A DNA stretch of 64,000 nucleotides, from positions 62,001-126,000 of the forward strand of contig JACOQA010000002.1 in NCBI GenBank assembly GCA_014297435.1. The letters run 5' to 3'. This DNA comes from Candidatus Nanohaloarchaea archaeon (GTDB lineage Archaea; Nanohalarchaeota; Nanosalinia; Nanosalinales; Nanosalinaceae). Positions 20,732 through 30,651 of this stretch are shown in pieces. A program made the translations under genes and the position numbers. The notes beneath the pieces were generated by a model. The model was not told where the DNA came from and did not search any database. It worked only from the letters and a program-made list of their open reading frames with translations. Numbering within the stretch: the first letter of the stretch is position 1; each line of letters starts with the position of its first letter.

Positions 20732-20757
20732 AATAGGTTATGATTGAACGGTCTTTT

Positions 20758-21615
20758 TTACTTACGGACTTCATCGCTCAAATGCTCTATTACCAGATCT
20801 GTTCTTTCCTGCGCATCTTCAAGATCGAACTCTTCGCCCAACTCCTCAAACTTTTCTGCGAAAGCCTCTTCATCCCCTATTATTTCCTGTATCTCCTCAG
20901 CGGACTCCTTGAATCGTTCACGTACTTTTTCGTTCTCAGGGTTTTCGGCCTGTATAGAGCCGTAAAGTCCGGACTTCTGATTCAGCATTCTTGCTGTAAG
21001 ATCGGTAATTAACTGGTAGACCGGAGAAGAATATTCTGACATCTCCGAACCCGACATATCTGACTTCCTGATGGTTTCGGAAACCACGAGCTCTGAGAAA
21101 TGCATCAATCCCTGTACAAGACTCATCGCCTTATCATGCGACTCAGCATCTGTGACATGTATATGTGCGTCTTTCCGGTTCCAGAACTCTTCCATAGCCG
21201 TCCATTTCTTCCCTTCAATCGGAGTTAAGACAATTTTCTGACCTTCAACCGAGTTCGAAGGGGCATACATCGGATGCATCCCCAGAACTTCATCAGAATA
21301 CTGTTTCATAGCCTCTGTCGGCTTCTTCTTAACGCTTGTAATATCGCAGAACAAGGTATCGTCCGAAATATGTGAACCGATCTCTTCAATAACATCAACA
21401 GTTACAGCGATAGGAACTGCCACGATTACGACATCCGCATCTTTTACTATCTCGGTGTTTTCTCCAAAATCCCATCCATGTTTATTTGCCACTTCTTCGG
21501 CCTCTTCAAGACTTTCACCGGAGATAGTTATCTCGTTGTGTTCTTCGAGAAGTTTTCCTAGGTGTTGGCCGAACTGACCGGTTCCGCCGACAATAACGAT
21601 TTTTTCGTCTATCAT
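20758..21615 (-). CDS. tyrA: prephenate dehydrogenase
   Basis: IVIVGGTGQFGQHLGKLL NAD-binding fold; DITSVKKKPTEAM and LGMHPMYAPS motifs. Confidence 0.88.
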   Translation of the reverse strand: MIDEKIVIVGGTGQFGQHLGKLLEEHNEITISGESLEEAEEVANKHGWDFGENTEIVKDADVVIVAVPIAVTVDVIEEIGSHISDDTLFCDITSVKKKPTEAMKQYSDEVLGMHPMYAPSNSVEGQKIVLTPIEGKKWTAMEEFWNRKDAHIHVTDAESHDKAMSLVQGLMHFSELVVSETIRKSDMSGSEMSEYSSPVYQLITDLTARMLNQKSGLYGSIQAENPENEKVRERFKESAEEIQEIIGDEEAFAEKFEELGEEFDLEDAQERTDLVIEHLSDEVRK

Positions 21616-22724
21616 AGTTCCTCCTCCAGGATGTCGAACGCTTTGTTGATTTCTTCTTTAGTTGTTGAGCCGAAACATATTCTGACATTTTGATCGCTTT
21701 CCGGACCCATAGGTTCGCCAGGAACCATCGCAACACCTTCCTCGATCATATCAAGACAGAAATCCCAGGAATCCTCTTTAACCTCGGGAAATGCATAGAT
21801 CGCTCCTTCAGGCATCTGAAAATCCCATCCTAGCTCGTTCATTCTTTCGACAAGCAGGTCTCTTCTTTCCTCGTAAACCTGCCTCATCTCTTCAACGTGT
21901 GAATCATTTTCCAGTGCTTCAAGCGCTGCAATCTGCGAGGGTTTTGGCGGACAGGCAGTTGCTCCTCTCGCGACTTTCGCAAAGTTCTCTATATCATCTT
22001 CTCTTCCTACCACCCAGCCTATTCTCCAGCCAGTCATCGCATGATTCTTCGAAACTGAACCGATCACTACAGAGTTTTCACAGTATGCTGCAGGCGAATA
22101 ATGAGTCTTTCCATAATTCAGGCGATGGTATACCTCATCGGAAAGAAGCATGACGTCATTTTCTTCACAGAACTTTCCGATGTTCTTCGCTTGTTTTTCT
22201 GTTAGCATTCTTCCTGTCGGGTTTGAAGGCGTGTTAACCACGACAAGCTCTGCATCTTTCATTTCCTGCTTTGCTTCGTCTCTAAGTTCTTCGCCATCAA
22301 AGTACTCTACTTGTGTCCACTGATTGCCGTTAACCTCACTCATCAATTTGTACGGACCCCAGCAAGGATCGTTAAATACAGCTTCTTTGTTCGAGTCAAG
22401 CATTGCCGCAAAAACAGAGTAAATCGCTCCCATTCCGCCTGTAGCAACCATAACGTTTTCTTTAGAAAGCTCGGCGTTTTTCGGACCAGTTTTTTGCTTT
22501 AATCCTTCTTCCTCAACAATGGCTTTTCTCAATTTTTCAATACCTGTTACTGATGTATATCCCTGTTTCTGTTCGACTATTCCGTCTGCTGCAGCCTTTT
22601 TAACATGTTCAGGCGTGTCAAAGCTTGGCTGACCGATATCAAATCGGACACATTTATCTTGTTCTCTTGCTTTTTCCGAAATCTTTCTGATCGAAAGCTC
22701 TATGTTTTCAATTCTTTCACGCAT
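21612..22724 (-). CDS. PLP-dependent aminotransferase (class I/II, aspartate/aromatic type)
   Basis: NTPSNPTGRMLTEKQ and SVSKNHAMTGWRIGW lysine motif. Likely start is internal ATG 22724 (MRERIENIEL). Confidence 0.93.
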   Translation of the reverse strand: MRERIENIELSIRKISEKAREQDKCVRFDIGQPSFDTPEHVKKAAADGIVEQKQGYTSVTGIEKLRKAIVEEEGLKQKTGPKNAELSKENVMVATGGMGAIYSVFAAMLDSNKEAVFNDPCWGPYKLMSEVNGNQWTQVEYFDGEELRDEAKQEMKDAELVVVNTPSNPTGRMLTEKQAKNIGKFCEENDVMLLSDEVYHRLNYGKTHYSPAAYCENSVVIGSVSKNHAMTGWRIGWVVGREDDIENFAKVARGATACPPKPSQIAALEALENDSHVEEMRQVYEERRDLLVERMNELGWDFQMPEGAIYAFPEVKEDSWDFCLDMIEEGVAMVPGEPMGPESDQNVRICFGSTTKEEINKAFDILEEEL

Positions 22725-23493
22725 CTTTACCACCGAATGATCCAAGGACTTTAACCTCGGCGTAAGTTTCCAGACATTTTTTCGTGTTCTCGAATTTCTC
22801 AGAGTTCTGGTCGGCCTCCGCCTCTATGTAGAAAAAGTAGTTTCCAAGACCATCTTTAGTCGGCCGAGACTGGATGTACGCCAAGTTAATTCCGTGTCCA
22901 GAAAAACATGAAAGCATCGACCCTAGAAGACCCGGACGATCCTCACCCGGCTCCACTATCATCGATGTCTTACTGCCTTCACTTTGTTTACCGTTTAAGA
23001 TGAAGAACCTGGTAGTGTTTGACTCACGATCCTGTACGCTTTCCTCCAGAATGTTTAGATCGTTTAGTTGTGCTGCAAGCTTGGAGCAGATCGCGGCTTC
23101 ACCTTCTTCTATTTCCTCAGCGGCTTTGGCAGTGCTTGAAGACTCTTTTTTCTCCCAGCCATTTTCTCCAATTATCTTTTTTGACTGTGTCAGTGCTTGT
23201 GGATGAGACCGAACTTTCTCGACATCGTTAATGTTTCCTTCTTTTGAGGCTAGTACGTGATCGATCTCGACCTTTACCTGTCCTGTAACCTCAACATCTC
23301 TTTCTCTCAACAAGTCGATCGATTCTGTTACTCCACCTCCAAGAGAGTTTTCGAACGGTATTACTGCTGCCTTGGCATCTGATTCAACCGCCTCTGTTAT
23401 AGTGGAGACCGGAACCGGTTCATAGTTGGAGAAGTATTTTTCTGCAGCTTGATGGGTGTATGTGCCTTCAGGTCCTAGGAACGCTACTTTCAT
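22717..23493 (-). CDS. pheA: prephenate dehydratase with ACT domain
   Basis: VAFLGPEGTYTHQAAEKYF, IPFENSLGGGVTESIDLL, NTTRFFIL, C-terminal ACT domain with SRPTKDGLGNYFFYIE. Confidence 0.95.
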   Translation of the reverse strand: MKVAFLGPEGTYTHQAAEKYFSNYEPVPVSTITEAVESDAKAAVIPFENSLGGGVTESIDLLRERDVEVTGQVKVEIDHVLASKEGNINDVEKVRSHPQALTQSKKIIGENGWEKKESSSTAKAAEEIEEGEAAICSKLAAQLNDLNILEESVQDRESNTTRFFILNGKQSEGSKTSMIVEPGEDRPGLLGSMLSCFSGHGINLAYIQSRPTKDGLGNYFFYIEAEADQNSEKFENTKKCLETYAEVKVLGSFGGKDA

Positions 23494-23759
23494 TACATAT
23501 CCTCTTCCTGTAAATCAACAGCAGTATCTATCAGTAGTTCAGCGAGTTCCCGACCTTTTTCTCGAGGTAGGTCTTCTTTTTCGAAAAGCTTCTCGAACTG
23601 ATCCTTAACAACTTCCTCTCTGCCTTCATCCTTGATTTCCATGCCGTTCTGTTTCTTGTATTCGCCGATCTCCTCGACAACGTTCATCCTGCGGGAAACT
23701 GCGTCAACGATCTCGGTATTAACCCTGTCAATCTCCTTCCGGTAATCCTCAAGATCCAT
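23493..23759 (-). CDS. chorismate mutase (AroQ class), copy 2
   Basis: YRKEIDRVNTEIVDAVSRRMNVVEEIGEYKKQNGMEIKDEGREE. Confidence 0.88.
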   Translation of the reverse strand: MDLEDYRKEIDRVNTEIVDAVSRRMNVVEEIGEYKKQNGMEIKDEGREEVVKDQFEKLFEKEDLPREKGRELAELLIDTAVDLQEEDM

Positions 23760-23800
23760 GTCTTTGATTCACCTTCGAAGCGTTTTATAAATGGCGGAGG

Positions 23801-24382
23801 TTATGGGGTGTTGAAATGCCCCATGTAGGGAGTATCCTCCGTATCAACATCTTCCATCTCTCTGTGACGAGTTCCATCATAAGTCGGAAAACCGCCATCA
23901 GTAACGACTGCTTTCTCCGATTCTTCAGTAACTTGGATCTCCCACGACGATTTCTCGCCATATTCTTTCCCCAGTTCCTGTCGGGTTTCGAACACCGTGT
24001 CTCGAACCTCAGAACGTTCACCGGCAATAACTACCTCATCGTCGAACTCGAAAACTTCAACATTCTCAGGTGCAGCTTTTTCGGCTTCATCCTTGCCGCT
24101 TTCAAATGTTCGTTGATACTCGAAACCGTTCTGGAAAACTTTTGGAAATGCTTCACGGAAACCTTCGATTCCTGCACCCTGGTCATAAACTTCTATGGAG
24201 TCGTCATAGTCGACTACTTTTATCCTGCCGTGATCGCTGTTGACATGTATATCTCTTCCGTTGGCGTCCCCTGGATAGTTCCAGGACCGGGCGGTTTCTA
24301 CAATCTCTTCCTCGTAACTTTCAGGCACCTCAACTTCTGTCCCGACATGGGTTGGCGAAAAGTCGAATCTTTTTGCAGCCAT
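23801..24382 (-). CDS. hypothetical protein
   Basis: 193-aa acidic ORF. Confidence 0.65.
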   Translation of the reverse strand: MAAKRFDFSPTHVGTEVEVPESYEEEIVETARSWNYPGDANGRDIHVNSDHGRIKVVDYDDSIEVYDQGAGIEGFREAFPKVFQNGFEYQRTFESGKDEAEKAAPENVEVFEFDDEVVIAGERSEVRDTVFETRQELGKEYGEKSSWEIQVTEESEKAVVTDGGFPTYDGTRHREMEDVDTEDTPYMGHFNTP

Positions 24383-24879
24383 TATTCCATCACCGGGAAG
24401 CCGTCGTAGCTGTCAAAGGTGTTCGGTCTGTAGGTTTCTCCGTGGAACCAGCGTTCGATCTGTTTTGCCTGCTGAGGGTTCATATTACTGCCGATAACAT
24501 CATCAAGAAACTCATTTGTCTGATCGTAAACTTCATCAACAGCTGATTCGATCTCCATCATCTCATCCCTGTTAAAGGCGTACTCCTGAGAGATAGCCTC
24601 ACTACTTCCTTCAACGAATCTTTCTCCCGGGACTTCTAATGTGTCGAAGAACTCGCCATATTTTTGAGAGGGTTCTACATCTTCCTCCGGTTCGGCCAAT
24701 TTTTCCCACCAGATCTGACCTGAAGGATCTACATCATACACAGGATCTTCTCCTCCGTCCGTAACGGTTCTGTCGACTCTGCCGTTTACGGTTTCGAGCT
24801 CTCCTTCAGCTGTTTCCTTGAAGGTCATATGTGGAGCCTCTACTCTTTCCTTGATGCTGGAATCGCCTCCAGTATACAT
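24382..24879 (-). CDS. hypothetical protein
   Basis: 165-aa acidic ORF, overlaps neighbour start. Confidence 0.65.
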   Translation of the reverse strand: MYTGGDSSIKERVEAPHMTFKETAEGELETVNGRVDRTVTDGGEDPVYDVDPSGQIWWEKLAEPEEDVEPSQKYGEFFDTLEVPGERFVEGSSEAISQEYAFNRDEMMEIESAVDEVYDQTNEFLDDVIGSNMNPQQAKQIERWFHGETYRPNTFDSYDGFPVME

Positions 24880-25157
24880 GCTCTCAATACCTCTCTGGTT
24901 TTTCTGAATTAGTTTTGGGTTTTTCTCTCATGCCGTGTGTTGTGTGGTGTGTGTTGTGTGTCATGATTGTATCACGAATACGAAATGGCGTTTTCTACGG
25001 TTTTACCGTGAGAAAAGCCTTTTTTGGAATTTACAGCAGAATCAGTAGCAGCAGAAGTAGCAGTAAAATTGAAGATAATACGAAGTCAGTAGAAACCGAA
25101 ATTTTAGTTGAGAAGATCCGTGAGAAAGCTGGGGCTCGACCCGTCTTAAAGTTGCAG

Positions 25158-25177
25158 AACCCGTCCACCCTGAGTTG
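25158..25177 (-). promoter_or_regulatory. AGGGTGGACG motif variant, upstream of 24382-24879
   Basis: Minus strand CAACTCAGGGTGGACGGGTT, downstream of a TATA-like tttataaa. Confidence 0.4.
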
Positions 25178-25281
25178 CGGACATCATCGTAACTATGAAT
25201 AGACAACAGAATTTATAAACAATTTGCCGCACACACCCAGGCTAAGCCAGCTATTTATTATTTGAACTGGACATACAGTTC

Positions 25282-25674
25282 ATGAAAGATTCAACCGGAT
25301 TTGACGACCATCTAGACGAAGTTGAAATTGATCCAGACCATTTCGAATATCTTGAAGGTCCAGATGTTGCAGAAGAAGGAGATTCATATGCGGTTAATAC
25401 ACCCCTCCATGCAATTTACGAATCAAAGAAGTCCCGAGTTTTCGCATCACTACTAAGCGAGTTAGACAACTCTGTTGGAGAAGAGGCTCTGGAAAGACTT
25501 TCAGGCGTCTCTGACCCATACAGCGTGGCCGAACAGCTTACAGAGGAGCCATCTGAAGAAAACAGCATAGTTGAGGAAACTGACGAAGGATACATAGCAA
25601 ACTTTGAACATCCTCACACTACCGGGCTTGCACTACTAGAGAGGGAGCTCGTGGAGGCATACCACTTAGAGTAA
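25282..25674 (+). CDS. hypothetical acidic protein
   Basis: 130-aa ORF with ATG, TATA-like AT-rich upstream. Confidence 0.65.
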   Translation: MKDSTGFDDHLDEVEIDPDHFEYLEGPDVAEEGDSYAVNTPLHAIYESKKSRVFASLLSELDNSVGEEALERLSGVSDPYSVAEQLTEEPSEENSIVEETDEGYIANFEHPHTTGLALLERELVEAYHLE

Positions 25675-26382
25675 CTAGAAGATTCCTTCTCCATCCGACT
25701 CCATCAACCCATCATCTGTTATCTTAAATCTTCTTGACTTCCCTTCAGGCATCGAGCGATGTTTCTCTATCTCGGCTTTCCTTATACCTTGTTCAACGGT
25801 GGATAGTTTGAGAAGACATTTTGACCAGTAGCGCGGCACGTCTCGTCCTACTAGTTCAAGATCGTCCTCATCGAATGAAGTGTAAACCTGGTTTGTCACT
25901 AGAACCGGGATCTCTTCTTTTCGTGCGATCTTCGAGAGGTGCGAGAGAAGCTGTGAAAGAGTCTGGTTAACTTTCTGTACTTTGTCTCCTGTTGCCTGTA
26001 GTCTGTATAGCGAGACTAGAGAGTCGACTATGATTATCTCTGGATCGTGTTTCTCGACTACTGATTCAAGCGACATTATCGCGTCTACTTGTTCTTCGAA
26101 GGTTACTGGTTCGTTTACGACTATGTTTTCAAGTGCTTCGTCGGATGCGATCTGTGTAAATCTTTCTGGACTGAATCCTTTCTCGGTGTCGATATAAACG
26201 GCTTTATCTCCGTTCTCGCAGACATTCGCCGCTACCTGTATGCAGAAGTTGGTTTTTCCTGAGCCGGATTCGCCGAAGACGTTGGTGACGATTCCGCGCT
26301 CGATCCCCCCTTTTAGGAACGAGTCAATAGGCTCGCTCCCCGTTTCGAGCCTTTCAACTTTCACAGTACAGAGTTCTATCAA
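25675..26382 (-). CDS. radB: RadB-like RecA-superfamily ATPase
   Basis: Walker A GESGSGKTNFC, IIIVDSLVSLYR Walker B, VTNQVYTSFDED. Confidence 0.9.
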   Translation of the reverse strand: MIELCTVKVERLETGSEPIDSFLKGGIERGIVTNVFGESGSGKTNFCIQVAANVCENGDKAVYIDTEKGFSPERFTQIASDEALENIVVNEPVTFEEQVDAIMSLESVVEKHDPEIIIVDSLVSLYRLQATGDKVQKVNQTLSQLLSHLSKIARKEEIPVLVTNQVYTSFDEDDLELVGRDVPRYWSKCLLKLSTVEQGIRKAEIEKHRSMPEGKSRRFKITDDGLMESDGEGIF

Positions 26383-26468
26383 AAGCTTTTATCGTTGTCC
26401 GATGGCAAACATGTTTTTTACTGACGTCAACAAAAAACCGTTTAAATGTTGACCCTAATTGTAGGCTT

Positions 26469-26816
26469 ATGTCCGAAAAGGAAGCCGACCTACTGACATA
26501 CAATACTCTGAAGGACCGTTTCGAATCAGTCTACGAACGGAACAAGTTCTACAGGGGTTTATTCGGCTACAAACAGACCGTGAAGAAGAACGGCAAAAAG
26601 TACGAATACGAGAAGGAAGGCTTGATGGATGAAATACCTAATGCAAGGATCGATGACTCAGTGTTTATAATCGCGAAGAAGAACACTGAACGTGTGGTCG
26701 ACTACTTTCAGGACTGGGGCAACAAGGTGTCCCACCACGTCTTCACAGTACTAGTAGAAGACGAGGAAATCATTCAGAAGATCAAAGGTGATACTCATGA
26801 CAGACAACGAAGATGA
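26469..26816 (+). CDS. conserved-looking hypothetical protein upstream of CDC48
   Basis: 115-aa ORF, overlaps the CDC48 start by about 20 nt. Confidence 0.65.
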   Translation: MSEKEADLLTYNTLKDRFESVYERNKFYRGLFGYKQTVKKNGKKYEYEKEGLMDEIPNARIDDSVFIIAKKNTERVVDYFQDWGNKVSHHVFTVLVEDEEIIQKIKGDTHDRQRR

Positions 26817-29085
26817 TAACGTAAAACTACGTGTAGGAGAAGTGCCGCCAAACGCCCAACAAGACATAGGAAGAGGGATCGTCAGAATCGACTCCAAAGT
26901 GATGGACGAACTCGGCGTAACCGAAGGCGACGCAGTAAGCATAAAAGATGATAGAGAAACAGTAGGAAGAGTTGCAAGAAGTTATCCTGCCGACAAAGGT
27001 CTTGGAATAGCAAGAATGGACGGCTACATGCGTAAAAACGCAGGCACCTCACTAGGACAGAAAGTAGATGTATCAAAGGCCGAACTAGAAGAAGCCGACA
27101 AAATAACACTGGCTCCAGCAGAAGAAGGAGTAATGATCCAGGTTAACAACCCAGATATTTTCAAGAAAGCCCTGTTAGGACGCGCCGTCATGAAGGGCGA
27201 CATAGTAGTTCCTGGAGAACCAAGCGATAGAAGAAAATCGCTTTTCGACGAGTTCTCTCACGCATTCGACATGGATACCGACCATTTCAAGTTCTCGTTT
27301 GGTCAAGATACAAAGCTTGCAGTCGTCTCTACTAAACCTAAAGGCGCTGTCAAGATAACAGAAAAAACGGAGATCGAAGTGAAACAGCAAGCAGTAGAAT
27401 CAACCGAACAACAGGAAGTAAGAGTTCCCGAAGTCACTTACGAAGACATCGGAGGACTCGAAGAAGAAATACAGCAAGTAAGAGAAATGATAGAGCTACC
27501 TCTGAAACATCCTGAAGTCTTCCAGCAATTAGGGATAGATGCGCCTTCAGGCGTGCTGCTTCACGGACCTCCAGGAACAGGAAAAACGTTACTGGCTAAG
27601 GCTGTAGCCAACGAAGCCGACGCAACTTTCATGTCGATCAACGGTCCAGAAATCATGTCAAAATACTACGGAGAATCAGAAAAACAGCTAAGGGAGAAGT
27701 TCGAGGAAGCCCAGGACAACGCACCTGCAATTATCTTCATCGACGAAATCGATGCCATCGCATCCAAAAGAAGCGAAGTCGGTGGCGAAGTCGAAAGAAG
27801 AGTTGTTGCACAGCTACTCTCCTTGATGGACGGACTTGAAGAACGTGAGAACGTTATCGTGATCGCTGCAACAAACCGTGTAGATGCTGTAGACGAAGCT
27901 CTTAGAAGAGGCGGAAGATTCGACAGAGAGATCGAAATAGGAGTTCCTAACAGAGAGGGCAGGAAGGAGATCATGCAGATCCATACCCGAAACATGCCTT
28001 TAACCGACAATGTTGACTTGGGCGAGCTCGCAGAAAACACGCATGGCTACGTGGGAGCAGACCTAGAGGCAGTAGCAAAAGAGGCAGCTATGTCAGTTCT
28101 CAGAGACGTGTTGCCGGAAATAGACCTGGATGAAGAGATTCCTAGCGAGGTGATGGAACAACTCGTTGTAGATCGAGATTCCATGCTTGAAGGTATCAGA
28201 AAGGTTCAGCCTTCCGCGATGAGAGAAGTAATGGTTGAAATACCTTCTGTCACTTGGGAAGATGTAGGGGGTCTGGAGAGTACGAAAGAGAATTTGCGAG
28301 AGATGGTCGAATGGCCTCAGAAATACCCTGAACGCTTTGAGAAGATGGGTATTGAGGTTCCGAAAGGCATCCTACTATACGGACTCCCAGGAACAGGAAA
28401 AACACTGTTAGCGAAAGCCGTAGCGAACGAAGCCAACGCCAACTTCATCTCAATCAAAGGACCTGAAATTTTCTCAAAGTATGTTGGTGAATCTGAGGAA
28501 GCCGTAAGAGAAGTCTTCCAGAAAGCTCGCCAAGTCGCACCATGTATCCTGTTCATCGATGAGATCGACTCCATTGCAACCAAGAGAGGATCGAGAAGTG
28601 ATTCAGGTGTAGGCGACCGTGTTGTCAACCAGTTACTAACAGAATTGGACGGTATTGAAAACCTTGAAGGCGTGACAGTGATCGCTGCAACGAACAGACC
28701 TGACCTGATCGATCCCGCAATCCTGAGACCCGGGAGAATTGATAGAGACATAGAGGTAGAGGTACCGGATCTAGAGGCTAGAAAGAGGATTCTCGAAGTC
28801 CACACGAGCAAAATGCCTCTAAACTCGGATGTAGATCTTGATGACCTTGCAGATAGGCTTGAAGGTTATGTAGGAAGCGATATCGAGTCACTGACTAGAG
28901 AGGCCGGTATGAAAGCTCTCAGAGAAGACACCGAATCTGAAGAAGTCAAGATGGAGCACTTCGAGCAGGCGATGGAAGAGACAAGTCCGACAGCGACCGA
29001 GGAAAACATGGAGCATTACAAGGCGATGATGCAAAAGATGGATCAAGTCGAGGAACCTGATGAAGGACCTGACTACTACGCCTAA
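26797..29085 (+). CDS. CDC48/VAT-family AAA+ ATPase
   Basis: CDC48 N domain plus two AAA modules ([16 protein letters not shown]) and [22 protein letters not shown]. Internal ATG 26797 more likely than 26788. Confidence 0.97.
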   Translation: MTDNEDDNVKLRVGEVPPNAQQDIGRGIVRIDSKVMDELGVTEGDAVSIKDDRETVGRVARSYPADKGLGIARMDGYMRKNAGTSLGQKVDVSKAELEEADKITLAPAEEGVMIQVNNPDIFKKALLGRAVMKGDIVVPGEPSDRRKSLFDEFSHAFDMDTDHFKFSFGQDTKLAVVSTKPKGAVKITEKTEIEVKQQAVESTEQQEVRVPEVTYEDIGGLEEEIQQVREMIELPLKHPEVFQQLGIDAPSGVLLHGPPGTGKTLLAKAVANEADATFMSINGPEIMSKYYGESEKQLREKFEEAQDNAPAIIFIDEIDAIASKRSEVGGEVERRVVAQLLSLMDGLEERENVIVIAATNRVDAVDEALRRGGRFDREIEIGVPNREGRKEIMQIHTRNMPLTDNVDLGELAENTHGYVGADLEAVAKEAAMSVLRDVLPEIDLDEEIPSEVMEQLVVDRDSMLEGIRKVQPSAMREVMVEIPSVTWEDVGGLESTKENLREMVEWPQKYPERFEKMGIEVPKGILLYGLPGTGKTLLAKAVANEANANFISIKGPEIFSKYVGESEEAVREVFQKARQVAPCILFIDEIDSIATKRGSRSDSGVGDRVVNQLLTELDGIENLEGVTVIAATNRPDLIDPAILRPGRIDRDIEVEVPDLEARKRILEVHTSKMPLNSDVDLDDLADRLEGYVGSDIESLTREAGMKALREDTESEEVKMEHFEQAMEETSPTATEENMEHYKAMMQKMDQVEEPDEGPDYYA

Positions 29086-29164
29086 AACCACTCTCCTAAT
29101 TTTTCCTCTTAATCCTCCAATTAACCAAGTGGTATAATAAACGGTTCAGCAAAAATGTTTGAAT

Positions 29165-30145
29165 ATGACCGACGATTTTGAGTGCGATAAATGCGGAGAT
29201 TCTTTCGACTCGGAAAGAGGGTTGAAAGTCCACACCGCACAGATGCATAATGGAGAAGACTCAAAAGAACAACCCAAAACCAATACTGAAGAACCTGAGG
29301 CATCTACAAACTCGAAAATTTCTGTTTCGAAGAAGAACTTTGTCTCAGGAGTTTTCATCCTAGGTCTGGCGCTAGGATTTATTGGAGGTATCTATGCACC
29401 TGTCCCGGGAGACACCTCCGAGGCGTTGGAAACAACCGGAAGCACAGCACCCGAGATAGATTCTGAAGGATCGCAGAACGCTGACACCAACACAGGTTCT
29501 GAAGTTGTAACCCTTCAGGAAACGAAGTATCCTTACGGCAACTTGAATCACGGGGTAGGTTCAGGCACAATAACCAAGGGCAACAAGACTTTTGATGTTG
29601 AGGGAGAGCCTTACATCGGCAGTGAAGACTCTGAAGTTACGATGGTTGCGTTTGAAGACTTTGAATGTCCGTTCTGCAACCGCTTCAACAACAACGCGTT
29701 TCCTTCGATTGTTGAGAACCATGTGAGGGCTGGCGAAGCACGTTACTACTGGAAGAACTTCCCTCTGCAGCGCCTACACCCTTGGGCTGAAGCATCAGGA
29801 GTTGCAGCCGAATGTGCTCTAAATCAGGACAGTGAGGCGTTCTGGATCTTCAAGAACGGATTCTTCAACAACCAAGACGCTTTGAACAACGTCTATAAAT
29901 CCGATCAAGCAAAGTTCGATCAGTCAATGAAGAAATGGGCTTCACAGATTGGTTTAGACACAGAGAAGTTCAACTCGTGCTACGACAATCAGGAAGAGCT
30001 TGAAGAGGTTCAAGAAGACCAGCAGCAAGGTTCAGAGCTTGGAGTTAGCGGCACACCTACGGTGTTTGTCAACGACCAGAAGTTGGTAGGCGCTCAGCCT
30101 TATTCCAAGTTTGAGTCCGCAATCAACTCAAAATTGGGACAGTGA
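29165..30145 (+). CDS. C2H2 zinc finger - TM - DsbA-like thioredoxin-fold protein
   Basis: CDKCGDSFDSERGLKVHTAQMH (C-x2-C-x12-H-x4-H), TM FVSGVFILGLALGFIGGIYA, DsbA domain with ECPFC and GVSGTPTVFVN. Start chosen as ATG at MTDDFEC; ORF track starts at 29159. Confidence 0.88.
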   Translation: MTDDFECDKCGDSFDSERGLKVHTAQMHNGEDSKEQPKTNTEEPEASTNSKISVSKKNFVSGVFILGLALGFIGGIYAPVPGDTSEALETTGSTAPEIDSEGSQNADTNTGSEVVTLQETKYPYGNLNHGVGSGTITKGNKTFDVEGEPYIGSEDSEVTMVAFEDFECPFCNRFNNNAFPSIVENHVRAGEARYYWKNFPLQRLHPWAEASGVAAECALNQDSEAFWIFKNGFFNNQDALNNVYKSDQAKFDQSMKKWASQIGLDTEKFNSCYDNQEELEEVQEDQQQGSELGVSGTPTVFVNDQKLVGAQPYSKFESAINSKLGQ

Positions 30146-30651
30146 ACACGAAGGAAAAAACCAGAAGACTTAGAGAAGCTTTCAGGGCAAGCGTGAAGAC
30201 GAAAAAGAGATTGCTTGCCACCTCAGTATCTATTTTTTCTGTTTTCTCTCTTATGGTCTTAAGTGCAAGACCTATCTATACCTACCAGATGCTAGATTCT
30301 AGCCTTCTAAGCCTTCCTGTAGCGATAAAGGACCTCTACCTTTACAACAACCCTGGAAAAATCAGTATGGCTCTTACTGCAATCTACTCATTTTTAGGAG
30401 GAATAGCGCTAGTAATATCTTACGTACAGTTGAGAACTCAGGGATTGAACTTGAAAGGTGTCACCAGCATAGCTCCTGGTTTCTTGGTAAGTGGCTGTGC
30501 CGGGTGCGGAGTAGGAATAATAGGTTTACTGGGTTTTACAGGTGCTTTAGCTGCCTTGCCTTTCGGAGGAAACCTAGTTATGTTGGGAGGAATTCTGCTG
30601 CTTATCTTCTATCTAAACAGAACTGGTAACCCGGAGACGTGCAAGATATAG
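30142..30651 (+). CDS. polytopic membrane protein with GCAGCG motif, coupled to DsbA-like gene
   Basis: GTG start overlapping the upstream TGA; about 4 TM; SGCAGCGVGIIGLLGFTGALAALPFGG. Confidence 0.75.
   Translation: MNTKEKTRRLREAFRASVKTKKRLLATSVSIFSVFSLMVLSARPIYTYQMLDSSLLSLPVAIKDLYLYNNPGKISMALTAIYSFLGGIALVISYVQLRTQGLNLKGVTSIAPGFLVSGCAGCGVGIIGLLGFTGALAALPFGGNLVMLGGILLLIFYLNRTGNPETCKI

Noticed and set aside
24915-25202. 95-aa + strand ORF
   Set aside because: Low-complexity GT-rich start, unusual composition, overlaps the leader/ncRNA candidate.
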